NCBI GenBank assembly: GCA_009692745.1
Contig: SHYO01000028.1
Span: forward strand, 1-35,126
Origin: Chloroflexota bacterium
GTDB lineage: Bacteria > Chloroflexota > Anaerolineae > Epilineales > SHYO01
DNA length: 35,126 nucleotides
Reading direction: 5' to 3'
In this document: in pieces, positions 1-8,790 of the stretch
Numbering within the stretch: position 1 is the first letter of the stretch
Layout: each line of letters begins with the position of its first letter
Notes under the pieces: model-generated
Seen by the model: the letters and a program-made list of their open reading frames with translations, nothing else
The model's database searches: none
What the model was told of the DNA's origin: nothing
Translations under genes and position numbers: made by a program

Positions 1-635
1 AGCGGGGCCAGCGCGGCCTCGGTCTCCGGCAGGCGGGCGGCAGGATCGTAGACATGGAGCACCTCGGCCATGACCTCGGCCGGGGGGCGGGGCGGGCGGG
101 AGGTGCCTTTGAGGTCCAGAAGGAATTGGGCGTCTGGGTAGCGCGGCGCCAATTCCTGGGCCAGTTGCAGCGCCAGGGCAGTCTTGCCGCAGCCGCCCAT
201 GCCGCTGATGAGTGCGCCCTGCGCAGCGCTCTGTGCGCCCAGGTGCGTCCGCAGCTCCGCCAGTTGCGCCTCCCGCCCGGTGAAGTCGGCCGGGGGCGCG
301 GGGAGTTGGTGCAGGGCGGGGGGCGGGGCGGCGGCGGGGGAGGGCTGGGCTTGAACAACGATGTTGATCTGGTGCCCCACGTGCTGGCCGTGTTGATCGA
401 ATACAGACTCGGGCCCCTGCGAAACACGCACGGTATTATTATCGCCGCTGATGATGATGGCGCCGGTCGCATCGCCGCCCAGGGCCACGGCGCGCTCGCC
501 GGTAGCCAGGGTAACCGCGGGAAGCTGGCCCTGCGATACGGCGCGCACCAGGGCAGCAATGTCGGCGTCGGTGTGCTGGCCTGAGGCGATGCGGTCCAAG
601 ATGGATTTCAAATCATCCAGGTCAGGGGTCGTCAT
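1..635 (-). CDS. STAND/NB-ARC-type P-loop ATPase, N-terminal part (runs off window)
   Basis: The frame is open from an ATG at 635 to the left edge, so only about 211 N-terminal residues are seen. It starts MTTPDLDDLKSILDRIASGQ, and AGAGG sits 5 nt before the ATG. Residues about 1-45 are a short helical region. Next comes a Gly/Asn-rich strand module reading GERAVALGGDATG and IIISGDNNTV, then FDQHGQHVGHQIN, a Pro/Ala linker, DFTGREAQLAELRTHL, and a Walker A loop GMGGCGKT. The FTGRE box followed by a P-loop is typical of STAND (NB-ARC-like) signalling ATPases, which oligomerise on NTP binding; sensor repeats usually follow and would lie outside the window. The gene starts 38 nt after the caspase-like gene and probably shares its transcript. 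The Gly/Asn module is also found in the caspase protein, which suggests homotypic recruitment. The STAND class is secure; the trigger is unknown. Confidence 0.85.
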   Translation of the reverse strand, partial: MTTPDLDDLKSILDRIASGQHTDADIAALVRAVSQGQLPAVTLATGERAVALGGDATGAIIISGDNNTVRVSQGPESVFDQHGQHVGHQINIVVQAQPSPAAAPPPALHQLPAPPADFTGREAQLAELRTHLGAQSAAQGALISGMGGCGKTALALQLAQELAPRYPDAQFLLDLKGTSRPPRPPAEVMAEVLHVYDPAARLPETEAALAP

Positions 636-673
636 GAATTCCTCTCATAGTCACAGATACCTCGGCAAATACC

Positions 674-2105
674 TTAAGAGAATAAGCGCTGCACCATTTG
701 GATGGCCTGGCTCACGGCGGTTACCAGGCCGCCGGCGGCAGTGACATTTGCGGCGACCTTGACAATGACGTCCTTGGCCTGCTCCAGATGGCCGAGGATG
801 GTTTGCTGGTCTGCATCTGGCTTCTGAGCCTGCTGCACAGCCTTCGTGACTTGATATGCAGCATCCGTGGCGGCCTCCTCCTCAATGGCGCCAGCCTCTT
901 TCGCCTTTTCCAGTTCTGCCTGCAGCTTGCGCAGCTCGGCTAAAGCGTCTGCCTTGCTCTGCGCTGCACCAAAGTTGATATCATTGGCAGCGTTGTACTG
1001 GTACTGCACCTGCTGGCCGCGTTGGTCGAATGTAGTCCGACGCGATCGATCGGTTACCGTGGCCCTGCCACCGCCAGCCGCCTGGGCAGTGTTGCGGCCA
1101 GTTGCCTGCTGGACAGTATTGTTGTCGCCCGTAATAATGGGGCTGTTAGTGGCATTGCCTCCGATAGCTACGGCGCGTTCTCCGCTGGCGGTGACTATTT
1201 TGGTTTTCGTCTGGAAGAGGCGGGCGCTATGTTTCTGATCGACTTCGCGCGCGGCGGTATCCGGCGGCAGGGGTTCCTGGCTGTCAAACGCGCCCAGGGC
1301 GGTCGCTCCGCGGCACAACGAGACCGGGAACGGTCCAACACCCTTGAGGACCGTCAGCTCAGGCTCCTGGGTTTTCCCCAGTTTACCGGCCGCCTCTTTG
1401 ACTGCGGTATATACATGCTCATAGAGGCCAAAGGCACTGATATAGCCGTTATTATTGGACACGTACCCTTTACCGCTGAGACCATCCACCAGCGCCTGGG
1501 TGAAAATAGACAATTTACCCCCGCCAATCCAGGACTTTTGTTCAGGGCGGGAGGCGGCAATAATGATCCGCCCCTCGCCGGCAGAGAGAAGTGCGTTGGT
1601 GGCACTTTCAGGCAGGCTGGCGTCGCCGAACGATGTTTCCTGGTCGCCGAGGGCAAGATCAGGCGAGAGCTCACCAGAGTGGCAGCTATTGAACAATAAG
1701 TATGAGACGCTGCGCTGGGATGGCTCGCAGCTTATCCAACAGGTCGACTTCACTGATGCCCGTGCCTGCGACAACTCGATCACCCTGCACCTGAGAATCG
1801 ACTGTCGTCAAATAGTAGTTGCCATCGGTACCAGTGGCGCCGTGACCACAATAGAACAGGGTGACGGTATTTTCAGCGGAAGTCTTACCGGCCAATTTAT
1901 CCAACTCGCTGAGAATATTTTGGCGGCTGGCGGTATGATCATGGAGAATAGTTACTTGGGCTGACGGATATCCGCACAGGTTCTGGTCACAGAGGATGCG
2001 ACCTACCTCCTGCGCGTCGCTGACTGAAATCGGGATATTGGCGCCATTGATGTGCAAATAGCTTCCAATACCTATGACTAACGCAAAGCCCTTATCAAAA
2101 GCCAT
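674..2105 (-). CDS. Caspase-like protease (peptidase C14/metacaspase) with C-terminal recruitment module; frameshifted
   Basis: The ATG at 2105 follows AGGAGG by a few bases; the stop is at 674. The frame breaks near 1690-1694, where one extra base separates the two halves; restored, the product is 476 residues. The N-terminal half has the caspase fold start (FALVIGIGSYLHINGANIPI) and the His loop FYCGHGA (His88). The other half opens with NSCHSGE (Cys141 after repair), so both members of the Cys-His dyad exist but in different frames. Residues about 300-375 contain GERAVAIGGNATNS and IITGDNNTV followed by FDQRGQQVQYQYN, closely matching the STAND neighbour. The last 100 residues are a Lys/Glu-rich coiled coil ending in an Ala/Val-rich amphipathic helix. 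If the frameshift is real, the product stops just before the catalytic Cys and is dead; a sequencing error is equally possible. Confidence 0.85.
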
Positions 2106-2178
2106 CGTACGCCTCCTGGGTTCGACTAGGGATCGGACAGTAAAGGGATAAATAGTGGCAGACCCGTGGCTCAATGGG

Positions 2179-2207
2179 ATTCTAGCACAGCCGTGGCGCG
2201 GGTGCAA
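2179..2207 (-). promoter_or_regulatory. Sigma70-like promoter of the caspase/STAND operon
   Basis: Read on the minus strand, TTGCAC (plus 2202-2207) and TAGAAT (plus 2179-2184) are separated by exactly 17 nt. Transcription would begin near 2171, giving a leader of about 65 nt before the caspase ATG at 2105. The promoter lies just upstream of the SDR stop codon at 2233, so the operon need not be read from the SDR transcript. Confidence 0.55.
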
Positions 2208-2232
2208 TGCGCAGTGCTTACATGCATAGCAG

Positions 2233-2961
2233 TCAGTCCATGGGGTACAGGCTGCAGCCCCCATCCACCAGTAAAACTGCGCCGGTCATGTAATCCGCCA
2301 TAGTGGAACAGAGGAAGAGGAAGGCCTGGGCGACGGATTCGGCGGGTTGAAGATAGCCCAGCGGAATGGCTTTCTCGGCGCGCGCCCGGTATTGCGGTTC
2401 ATGATCCCACTGCCGTTTCGCCATCCCCACCGCCACGATGCCCGGCGCGATTGCGTTGGAGCGGATCCCTTGGGGGGCTAACTCGCGCGCAAAGCCGCGC
2501 ATCAGCGCCTTCAGGCCGGCTTTGCTCACGTTATAGGGGGTAATCTCAGGCCAGGGCACATCCTGCACCCAGGAAGAGGTGAAGATGAGATGGCCGGGCA
2601 GGCCGTGCTCAATCCAGCGGCGGGCGGCAACCTGGGCCACCTTGAAGGGCGCGTGCAAGTTCAGGTCTAGCAGGGTTTCAAAATTCTGCAGCGGATACTC
2701 CTCCACTGGAAACGCCTCGGCCATGCCGGCATGGCAGCAGACAATATCCGGCAGCTTGAGAGACGCCGCGACGCTGTCAAACAGGCGCTGAATCTCCGCC
2801 GGTTGGGTGATATTGGCGCGGAAGTAGAGCACCTGGCCAGCGAGATTTTGCGCATCCGCCAATATCTCCGCGGCTTCCTCCTGCGGCAGGATGTCGTTTA
2901 CGGCGATGGCGGCGCCATACTCTTCTGGAAACTTAAGCGTATGAATTGCTGGCAATGTCAT
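2233..2961 (-). CDS. Short-chain dehydrogenase/reductase lacking its N-terminal Rossmann motif
   Basis: The 242-residue product is a classical SDR from the second beta strand onward: AIAVNDI, an NNAG-like CCHAG, the catalytic region LIFTSSW then YNVSK (Tyr and Lys of YxxxK), IRSNAIAPG and the C-terminal LLVDGG. The usual first strand and TGxxxGIG cofactor loop are missing. The first 14 residues (MTLPAIHTLKFPEE) do not resemble an SDR start, and no glycine-rich stretch is found upstream in frame before a stop near 3004. The family's NAD(P)-dependent oxidation or reduction of a sugar or alcohol is therefore probably lost or impaired. The break coincides with the 3' end of the DUF5615 gene 2 bp away, which suggests that insertion of that module removed the 5' end. 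No lost 5' fragment was found beyond the module. Confidence 0.75.
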   Translation of the reverse strand: MTLPAIHTLKFPEEYGAAIAVNDILPQEEAAEILADAQNLAGQVLYFRANITQPAEIQRLFDSVAASLKLPDIVCCHAGMAEAFPVEEYPLQNFETLLDLNLHAPFKVAQVAARRWIEHGLPGHLIFTSSWVQDVPWPEITPYNVSKAGLKALMRGFARELAPQGIRSNAIAPGIVAVGMAKRQWDHEPQYRARAEKAIPLGYLQPAESVAQAFLFLCSTMADYMTGAVLLVDGGCSLYPMD

Positions 2962-2963
2962 GC

Positions 2964-3314
2964 CTACCGGAGTGGTATAAATTCGATTTGATTCCGCATA
3001 TCCTCAAGATCGAGTACTCCCGCCATTAGCTCCAGATCGCGAATTGCCTTACCGATGGTGATATTGAGTTGATGAGCATAGATAAGTCCCGAAAAATCTT
3101 GGCCCGTCCCTAATCGACGGCGGGCAATACGCAAAAGATCTCGGTCCTGACTGTATAGTACACGGCCAAGCTGTGTAGCTCTCTCAAGGAGCGTTTCGTC
3201 ATCGAACTGGGTGGCCTCGTCTTCCTGTGTGGTGGTTACATCAACGCCTCTGCGACGCAGCCCGAGGGTAATTGCTGATGGTACATGATGATCCATGTAA
3301 AGCGGAAGCGTCAA
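2964..3314 (-). CDS. DUF5615 PIN-like putative toxin
   Basis: This 116-residue protein has the DUF5615 layout: an N-terminal strand with an acidic residue (LPLYMDHHVP), an Asp/Glu-rich middle (EDEATQFDDETLLERA) and SQDRDLLRIARR. DUF5615 is a PIN-like fold found as the toxin partner of DUF433 proteins, presumably acting on RNA. Its ATG overlaps the end of the DUF433 gene by 4 nt (3311-3314), the usual translational coupling of such pairs. The RNA-cleaving role is known only by family analogy. The gene ends 2 bp from the truncated SDR start. Confidence 0.8.
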   Translation of the reverse strand: MTLPLYMDHHVPSAITLGLRRRGVDVTTTQEDEATQFDDETLLERATQLGRVLYSQDRDLLRIARRRLGTGQDFSGLIYAHQLNITIGKAIRDLELMAGVLDLEDMRNQIEFIPLR

Positions 3315-3622
3315 GACAATAATCCCTTCGCTCTGAGCTTAAGCCTGGCCGGTGATTCCCTGATGCTGGCTTTGATATCCTCTACCTCCCGCAGCCCCTG
3401 CTCGATCTCCCGGTCCAACTCCTCCTGATGATCATAGTAGTAAGCCAGAGCACTATGAATCTGGGCCAGGCTGAGGCTGGGATGCTGTTTGTGGATTTCA
3501 TCCGCATCCCAGCCGTAGGCGAGATAATCCAGGATGATTTCTTCCACCTTAATCTGTGTGCCCGTTATGAACGGGACGCCATTGGCGGTTATCTCAATAT
3601 GGGCATACACGATATCCGTCAT
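3311..3622 (-). CDS. DUF433 putative antitoxin
   Basis: The chosen start is the ATG at 3622 (MTDIVYAHIEI), preceded by AAAGAAGG at a good distance; an ATG at 3649 would add nine residues but has no such site. The product has 103 residues. It carries the DUF433 signature: GVPFITGTQIKVEEIILDYL, YGWDADEIHKQHPSLSLAQI and HSALAYYYDHQEE, a small winged-helix-like DNA-binding fold. The C-terminal part is charged and helical, as expected for toxin binding. It is coupled by overlap to the downstream DUF5615 gene. It likely represses its own operon, which is normal for such pairs but not visible in the sequence. Confidence 0.85.
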   Translation of the reverse strand: MTDIVYAHIEITANGVPFITGTQIKVEEIILDYLAYGWDADEIHKQHPSLSLAQIHSALAYYYDHQEELDREIEQGLREVEDIKASIRESPARLKLRAKGLLS

Positions 3623-3733
3623 CTTACCTTCTTTCAAGGTTCTGATCATACTCTGACCAGAAGCCGCGCCTAAAGTAACACATATCCCCTATTCTACCAT
3701 TATCCTGTATATCCTGTTAGCTCTTCATCAGGA

Positions 3734-4312
3734 TTAGGCTGGCTTAATAATCAACTCATCCAGCGAGAATTTGCCGTCGGGTTCCATCGCAAATCCTACG
3801 AAGGAAAAGCCGTAGCTGTGGACCTTGCCCAGGGTCATGTCCAGGGACTTGGGGTTAGGGGGATAGCCGGCCCAACTGCGGTGCCACAATGACTCGTCGT
3901 TGGTCAGGGTGAAGCGGTTAGGTTCCGCCGCCCAACTCCCCTCGGGTACGGTCAGCGGATGGCTGGTCAGGTGCCAGCGCGAAGCGGGGGCGGTCACCCA
4001 GAAATAGCAGTTAGCGCCGAACAGCCGCAGATTGTCGCCGCGCAGGTAGACCGAAACCTCGGCGCCGCGCAGGTCGATGGGCTCCTCATTCAACCAATAG
4101 CGGTAGAAGAATAAAGCCAGGATGGATACGGGGCTCTCCGGCGTGTCCGTGCTCCAGGTGGTATGGTTGGACCAGACGTAACCCGAGTCGTTGACGCCCC
4201 CCGCCCGCGACCAGGTCGCCAGGACAGCGATTTCCCGTTTAGATACGATGCAAGCATGATAATCGTAGGAACACCAACTCTCCGGCCCTTTATTAAAGCT
4301 GTGATGGATCAT
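3734..4312 (-). CDS. Hypothetical protein, probable beta-sandwich (carbohydrate-binding-like)
   Basis: The ATG at 4312 is preceded by GAGGAGA. The 192-residue product has no signal peptide and no motif I can name with certainty. It is rich in Trp, Tyr, Asn and Ser, with alternating hydrophobic strands such as EVSVYLRGDNLRLFG, CYFWVTAP and SYGFSFVGFAM, and it ends FSLDELIIKP. That pattern suits a jelly-roll or laminin-G-like beta sandwich of the kind used for carbohydrate binding. It lies 58 bp downstream of the beta-propeller gene on the same strand, so the two are likely co-transcribed and may act on the same glycan. The function is inferred from context only. Confidence 0.6.
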   Translation of the reverse strand: MIHHSFNKGPESWCSYDYHACIVSKREIAVLATWSRAGGVNDSGYVWSNHTTWSTDTPESPVSILALFFYRYWLNEEPIDLRGAEVSVYLRGDNLRLFGANCYFWVTAPASRWHLTSHPLTVPEGSWAAEPNRFTLTNDESLWHRSWAGYPPNPKSLDMTLGKVHSYGFSFVGFAMEPDGKFSLDELIIKPA

Positions 4313-4370
4313 GGTTGTCTCCTCTGGTTTATGGCAATTCCGCGGATCGCATTATAACCGATAAATGGCC

Positions 4371-5888
4371 TTACCCAAAGCGCATGGCGTACAGGTCCGC
4401 ATCTTTCAGAATAAACTTCAGCCGGACAGGCGTCCCGGCCAGGGCGCTGAGGTCGCTGCCGCCCTGCCAGGCTACCACCCGATCCAGCTCATCGCCGATC
4501 ACCTCGTAACAATCCGCGCGGCTGAAACCCGGTATCGGCTGCCCGGCGCCATCCTGCACCTCGACCCACACCCCGCCCGCCGCCGAGGTGGCGAAGTTCA
4601 AGTGCAAGCGGCATCCCGACCCAGAGGTCGCTTCCGACCCAGAGGTCGGGGGCGCGAAGGTGAGGGGCCGGGTGAGCACCTCTCCCCCCTTATAGGGAGC
4701 CTGCAGCGAGACAAAGCCGTCGATGCGCAGGCTGAAGCGGCGGAACACGGTGTACGTATCGCGCCAGGAATTCTCGGTGGATATAAAGGAAAGCTCCGGC
4801 GGCGCCCCGGAACGCTCGGAGGGCGATTCCCACAGGCCCCAGCATTGGTAGTTGTCGCCGTAGGTCCAATTTTGCAAGAGCTGCGGGCCGGGGCGGATAA
4901 AGGCTTCATCCCACAGGTGGAAGCGCTGCCCATCGCGGCTGCTCATAAACAGGCCATCGGTGAGGGCGGCGCCGTAGCGCGGGTGATGCTGCCCGCGCAA
5001 CTTCCGGTGCTCCCGTTCCGGCAGGGCGTCGATGGCAGGAGACGAGGGGCGATCAATATAGCGGGTGGGGAAGCCCACCAAGAGATGGGGCGCGCGATAG
5101 TAAGGCAGGACCTGGTTGGTATAGAGCTCGTGGTCCGCCGCGCCGGGATAGTCAAGCCAGGCGGGGGCGGACCAATGGACAAAGTCCGGCGAGGTGGCGG
5201 TCAGAATACGGCGCCGCCCTTCCTGGAAATCGCGGAAGTAGGCGCGATACGCCCCGCGCAGGGGGTCCCAGAATACCAGGTTTTGCGAATCAAAGGCCCC
5301 TTCCGTCATAATGGGTGCGGGCTGCAGCAGCGACCAGTGTACGCCATCCGGTGAAATCAGGGCATACAACTCTGAGCGCAGTTTGCCGCCTACGCGGCGG
5401 AAGGCCCGGCCGGTGGCTACCGCCTTGTACAGGGCCTGCGGGTCTACGCCAGGGCGGGTATCTTTGAACGGGACAAAGGCGATACTGCCGATACGCTGCT
5501 CCCCTTCCCCCATCACGACGATATTGTTGCGCCGCGATCCCTGGTACTCGAACAGCTCCAGATCCGGCCTTTCCCAGCGCAGCCCGTCGCGGCTCTCGGC
5601 CAGGCAGATCATCACATCAATCGGCTGCGGCCCGCCGGGGACCTCGTTAAATCTGCCCGTCTGGTAATACATGCGGTAGCGCTCGCCGTCCTGGAAGACG
5701 GTGATGTAGCCGGCCATATTCCCCTCCCAGGGCCGGTCGGTCACCAGAGCCACTTCCCGTGCGATAGGCTCGTGCAACCTGAGCGTGACGGCGCCCTCCC
5801 TGGCGACGATCAGCCAGTCGTCGACGAACAGCTCGCGCCGGCTGTCCATCTGGTAGATTTCGTCTGGTGTAGTAGATGGTGTAAGCAT
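4371..5888 (-). CDS. GH32/GH43-like five-bladed beta-propeller protein
   Basis: The 505-residue product starts at the ATG at 5888, with CGGAG 8-9 nt upstream. It begins MDSRRELFVDDWLI after a short tail and shows repeated propeller-blade patterns: YRMYYQTG, WERPDLELFEYQGS, YRAYFRDFQEGRRRILTA, RYGAALTDGLFMSSRDG and a C-terminal Gly/Val-rich beta-sandwich portion. Such proteins are commonly assigned to the GH32/43/68 superfamily and bind or cleave sugars. It lacks a signal peptide, so it is probably cytoplasmic. I could not assign the acidic catalytic residues with confidence. A 13-base direct repeat at 4618-4630 and 4636-4648 encodes a Thr-Ser-Gly-Ser linker. A degenerate insertion sequence begins only 31 bp upstream and may have replaced the native promoter. 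Confidence 0.7.
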   Translation of the reverse strand: MLTPSTTPDEIYQMDSRRELFVDDWLIVAREGAVTLRLHEPIAREVALVTDRPWEGNMAGYITVFQDGERYRMYYQTGRFNEVPGGPQPIDVMICLAESRDGLRWERPDLELFEYQGSRRNNIVVMGEGEQRIGSIAFVPFKDTRPGVDPQALYKAVATGRAFRRVGGKLRSELYALISPDGVHWSLLQPAPIMTEGAFDSQNLVFWDPLRGAYRAYFRDFQEGRRRILTATSPDFVHWSAPAWLDYPGAADHELYTNQVLPYYRAPHLLVGFPTRYIDRPSSPAIDALPEREHRKLRGQHHPRYGAALTDGLFMSSRDGQRFHLWDEAFIRPGPQLLQNWTYGDNYQCWGLWESPSERSGAPPELSFISTENSWRDTYTVFRRFSLRIDGFVSLQAPYKGGEVLTRPLTFAPPTSGSEATSGSGCRLHLNFATSAAGGVWVEVQDGAGQPIPGFSRADCYEVIGDELDRVVAWQGGSDLSALAGTPVRLKFILKDADLYAMRFG

Positions 5889-5953
5889 ACGTTTTCTCCG
5901 TGGTGAACTGTGTTATATAATAGACCATATCGGAAATAGTGTATAATTGCTGC

Positions 5954-6805
5954 ATGCTAAACTACAACACGTTGAAAAACAGAACGCGCGACTTTTTAGC
6001 CGCCACCGGACTGACCCTGGAAGAGTTCGCCAAATTGCTGCCGGCGTTTCAGGCGGCTTACGCCCAACGCTATCCGTATGATCTCACGAGCACAGGTCAG
6101 CCCCGCGAGCGCCGCAGCGGCGGTGGCGTTAAGGGTGTGCTGGCAAGCGATACAGACAAGCTCTTGTTCATCTTGAGTCAATCGCAGACCAACTACTGGA
6201 TTCATCGCTTGTTGCCCATTTTACAACACGCTCTGAGCGACATGGGCCATGCCCCTGAGCGCGACGCGGGTCGGGTTGCTGTGAGTCCCCTTATGCTGGG
6301 AAGTGCGCCCGATTTTGTCATCGATGGCACCGAACGCCGGCTGCAACGCCCGCAGGATGCCTGCTGAGAGTACTCAGCTGGAGAGTACTCAGCTGGAGAG
6401 TACTCAGCTGGAGAGTACTCGGCTGGAGAGTACTCAGCCTGAGAATACTCAGCTAAGCAAGAGGCGCAATACAGCGGCAAGAAGAAGGCGTATACCGACA
6501 AAAACATGCTACTGGTCAACGAAAACACTGGCAAAGTCGTCTATCTCGGTCCAACCGTGCCTGGCAAAGCTCTAAGCGTGAGCGATCATTTCCTCAATCA
6601 GATCTACTCCAGTGCGCGGGTGGTGGTCGAACACGCCATCGCTGGGGCGAAACGCTGTCGGATCGTTAAAGATGTGCTACGCCTGACCCAAGACGGCATT
6701 TCGGATTTGGTGATGGAGATGGCCTGTGGTTTGCATAATCTCCGCGTCTCTGGCCGTCACCCAGTGATTACTTTCGATTTACTGGATTTGTTGAGTACGG
6801 GTTAG
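5954..6805 (+). pseudogene. Transposase remnant (IS5-like DDE, DDE_Tnp_4 type), interrupted and internally deleted
   Basis: Reading starts at MLNYNTLKNRTRDF and shows the N-terminal HTH region (TLEEFAKLLPAFQAAY), then VIDGTERRLQRPQDA with the first catalytic Asp. The frame meets TGA at 6365, inside an array of 15-bp hairpin units (6362-6454). If the array is removed, the frame resumes exactly: KQEAQYSGKKKAYTDKN, then GKVVYLGPTVPGKA. After that the protein jumps to NQIYSSARVVVEHAIAGAKR (the catalytic Glu) and ends with a normal GLHNLRV tail. The family's usual middle, with the second Asp (GDTGYQG-like), is absent. So there are three lesions: two TGA codons from the array and a deletion that removes a catalytic residue. 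Confidence 0.85.
6362..6454 (+). repeat. Array of six ~15-bp hairpin units inserted in a transposase gene
   Basis: Six units follow each other: CTGAGAGTACTCAG (6364-6377), then four CTGGAGAGTACTC(A/G)G units and a final CCTGAGAATACTCAG (6438-6452). Each is a minimal inverted repeat, CTGAG and CTCAG around AGTA. The block is 93 bp, a multiple of three, and lies between two codons of an otherwise continuous transposase frame, so it looks like inserted or expanded sequence. It adds TGA stops at 6365 and 6440. The units share the stem/AGTA-loop design of the GTCGAG...CTCGAC hairpins elsewhere in the window. Confidence 0.9.
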
Positions 6806-6945
6806 TCCCGATAATGTCTATGTTTCACACACACATACAACTAGCGTGGGGCAAAGGATGGTTGATGCGTGCTGTTCCTGACGACCTGCCGCTGGGATTG
6901 CGACAAGTATAGCTGTTCCAGCCGGATCCTCAACCGGATGCCGGA

Positions 6946-6974
6946 TTGCCCGCCCTGGCGGCGTGTTGTATACT
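6946..6974 (+). promoter_or_regulatory. Sigma70-like promoter for the DUF3224 gene
   Basis: TTGCCC (6946-6951) and TATACT (6969-6974) are separated by 17 nt, placing the start of transcription near 6981 and an 80-nt leader before the DUF3224 ATG at 7062. The region 6822-6945 between the transposase remnant and this promoter shows no gene. Confidence 0.5.
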
Positions 6975-7061
6975 GAACGCGGGTATCTGCCTATCCCCTG
7001 GCTTTGGCTCCCCGGCGTATACCAGACCCATTTTCTAACTGCAGTACACAAGGAGGCTTCT

Positions 7062-7460
7062 ATGACGATGCATGCAAGCGGCACGTTTGAAGTACAGTTG
7101 AACCCTCAGGGGCAGGATGACAAGGCGCAGGATGCCACGCTCGGCAGGCTGTCCATCGACAAACAGTTCCACGGTGATCTCGAAGGCACCAGCAAGGGGC
7201 AGATGCTGACCGCCGGGACGGACGTCGAAGGCTCGGCCGGTTACGTCGCTATCGAGCGGGTTAGCGGCACGCTGCATGGTCGCAGCGGCGCCTTCGCGCT
7301 GCAGCACAGTGGTACTATGACGCGCGGCGCACCGCAACTGGCTATCACCGTGGTACCGGATTCCGGCACCGGTCAACTGGTGGGCCTGGCGGGCCAGATG
7401 GCGATCTTGATCTCCGATGGGAAACATGGGTACGACTTCGAGTACACATTTTCAACATGA
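7062..7460 (+). CDS. DUF3224 family protein
   Basis: The ATG at 7062 follows a strong AAGGAGG site; upstream in-frame starts lack one. The 132-residue product shows the DUF3224 pattern of an antiparallel beta barrel: [60 protein letters not shown] and [14 protein letters not shown], ending in a [11 protein letters not shown] strand. The family is cytoplasmic, of allene-oxide-cyclase-like barrel fold, and has no established reaction. It stands alone between a dead insertion sequence and the kinase-like gene, with its own promoter. Confidence 0.85.
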   Translation: MTMHASGTFEVQLNPQGQDDKAQDATLGRLSIDKQFHGDLEGTSKGQMLTAGTDVEGSAGYVAIERVSGTLHGRSGAFALQHSGTMTRGAPQLAITVVPDSGTGQLVGLAGQMAILISDGKHGYDFEYTFST

Positions 7461-7521
7461 GCGTCATTGGCCGTTTTGCTAACTGAACATCACCCACTCA
7501 GCTTTGCACGAGTCGCTTAAT

Positions 7522-8079
7522 ATGAAACTGGTTATAATATATGGCCCAGAAGCGACCGGAAAACTAACTATCGCCAGGAAATTGGCGGAGGAAACCGGAT
7601 TCCGGCTCTTTCACAACCATGTCAGTATAGATGTCGCCAGGACGCTCTTCGACTTTGGAGCCCAAGAATTCAGTGAGCTAACTTGGGATGTGCGTATTAT
7701 GGTCTTCGAATATGCCGCCAGGGCGCATATTCCTGGCTTGATATTCACCTGGGCCTATTCTCATCCCGATTTCTTGCCGTACTTGCAGAGAATCAGAGAG
7801 GTGATGGATACGTACCAAGGCGAAATTTTCTACGTTTACGTCACCTGTTCCGTCGAGGAGTTAAAGCGGCGCGTCCTGCAAGCAGACCGGAATGAGGCGG
7901 GCAAGATTAATTCCCTAGAGGCGCTCGAAAGACAATTGCAGAAGAAGAACCACCAGGTTATTCCCGATACGGAAAGCCTGGTGATCGACAACACCTCTTT
8001 ATCCCCGGCAGAAGTTGCTCAGCAGATTATAGTGCATTACCACATTGAGACGGTTGGGGAACCGGGCAGCACTCCATAA
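7522..8079 (+). CDS. Small P-loop kinase-like protein (AAA_17/shikimate-kinase-like)
   Basis: The preferred start is the ATG at 7522 (MKLVIIYGPEATGK), which puts the P-loop at the usual distance from the N-terminus; a TTG at 7504 would add six residues. No strong ribosome site is seen. The 185-residue product has Walker A GPEATGKLT, a lid-like FHNHVSIDVARTLFDFG, a Walker-B-like hydrophobic strand (IPGLIFTWAY), a long basic helix (EELKRRVLQADR) and LVIDNTSLSPAEVAQQI near the end. This is the layout of small AAA_17-type nucleoside or small-molecule kinases. The phosphate acceptor cannot be read from sequence. It is followed by a convergent terminator. Confidence 0.7.
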   Translation: MKLVIIYGPEATGKLTIARKLAEETGFRLFHNHVSIDVARTLFDFGAQEFSELTWDVRIMVFEYAARAHIPGLIFTWAYSHPDFLPYLQRIREVMDTYQGEIFYVYVTCSVEELKRRVLQADRNEAGKINSLEALERQLQKKNHQVIPDTESLVIDNTSLSPAEVAQQIIVHYHIETVGEPGSTP

Positions 8080-8244
8080 AACTTTATTCCTCATGCATAG
8101 GCGCCAGGATTTACGGGGGGTTGTAGGGAACCCTTTTAACATAGGGGTAAAAAGGGGCCAAAAAGCGGGTTGGAACAGCACGAAACGCACAGAACCGGCT
8201 GGTCTGCTAACCTTAAATTTCTCTAGATTTTATTAGATTATTTA

Positions 8245-8290
8245 TATAGAGGGGCTGGGGCGTTGCCACCGCCCAGCCCTCTATAAAAAA
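8245..8290. terminator. Bidirectional hairpin terminator
   Basis: TATAGAGG-rich sequence from 8245 pairs with CGCCCAGCCCTCTATA (8269-8284 region) with small G bulges, followed by an A run on plus and preceded by a T-rich stretch. It lies between the plus-strand kinase-like gene and the minus-strand hypothetical gene, so it can end both transcripts. Confidence 0.7.
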
Positions 8291-8324
8291 CATTCCCTTG
8301 CTGCCACGACCGCATACCGCGGAT

Positions 8325-8687
8325 TCATCTGGTTAATTCTTGAAACAACGCCGCCGTGCGCGCCGCAGATGCCCGCAGTTCAGCCTCAACCAGAGCCTGT
8401 AATTCCGCCTGCTCTTCCTGAGGAAGTGTTTGCCCTTGATCGCGGGCCGCGCGCCAACGCTCCATCAACTCAGACAACCTCTGCCGTTGCTGCGCATCGA
8501 AGTATTGGTCCGGGCGGAGATGCCGGATAATCACCAGCGTACTCGTTTCTGCCTCATCGAGTTGCGCTGTCAAGGTATCCAATGCATCTCCAGGCGTTTT
8601 ACCGACTGATTGCTTGTCACCCGCTATAGCATAATATGTTGTGTTGCCGTTCCCAGTGGATACTGGTAGAATCGCAACTTTAGTCAC
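8325..8687 (-). CDS. Conserved-looking small hypothetical protein
   Basis: The frame opens with GTG at 8687 and encodes 120 residues. A GAGG about 12 nt upstream and AAAGG closer in may serve initiation. The N-terminal half is a small alpha/beta unit, VAILPVSTGNGNTTYYAIAG then KQSVGKTPGDALDTL, and the C-terminal half is Gln/Glu/Ala-rich helix (RLSELMERWRAARDQG, LPQEEQAELQALVEAE). This looks like a cytoplasmic protein of regulatory or antitoxin type, but I cannot name the family. No toxin-like partner adjoins it; only a transposase remnant lies upstream. Confidence 0.6.
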   Translation of the reverse strand: MTKVAILPVSTGNGNTTYYAIAGDKQSVGKTPGDALDTLTAQLDEAETSTLVIIRHLRPDQYFDAQQRQRLSELMERWRAARDQGQTLPQEEQAELQALVEAELRASAARTAALFQELTR

Positions 8688-8790
8688 AACCTTTTGTTCC
8701 TCATTAATCCTTCTTGATCACGACTATTATATCTCTCCCCATCGGTCCGTCAAGAATCGGATAAGGACAAACTTACCTCTTCTCTTATGC

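Larger units (their letters stand above)
5920..6821 (+). mobile_element. Degenerate IS5-like insertion sequence with imperfect terminal inverted repeats
   Basis: The left end, ATAGACCATATCGGAAATA (5920-5938), and the reverse complement of 6803-6821 agree at most positions, as expected for terminal inverted repeats. Between them lies a broken transposase gene. No target-site duplication is evident in the flanks. The element is too short for a complete copy because the middle of the transposase is deleted, while a six-unit hairpin array adds about 93 bp. It cannot move on its own. Confidence 0.6.
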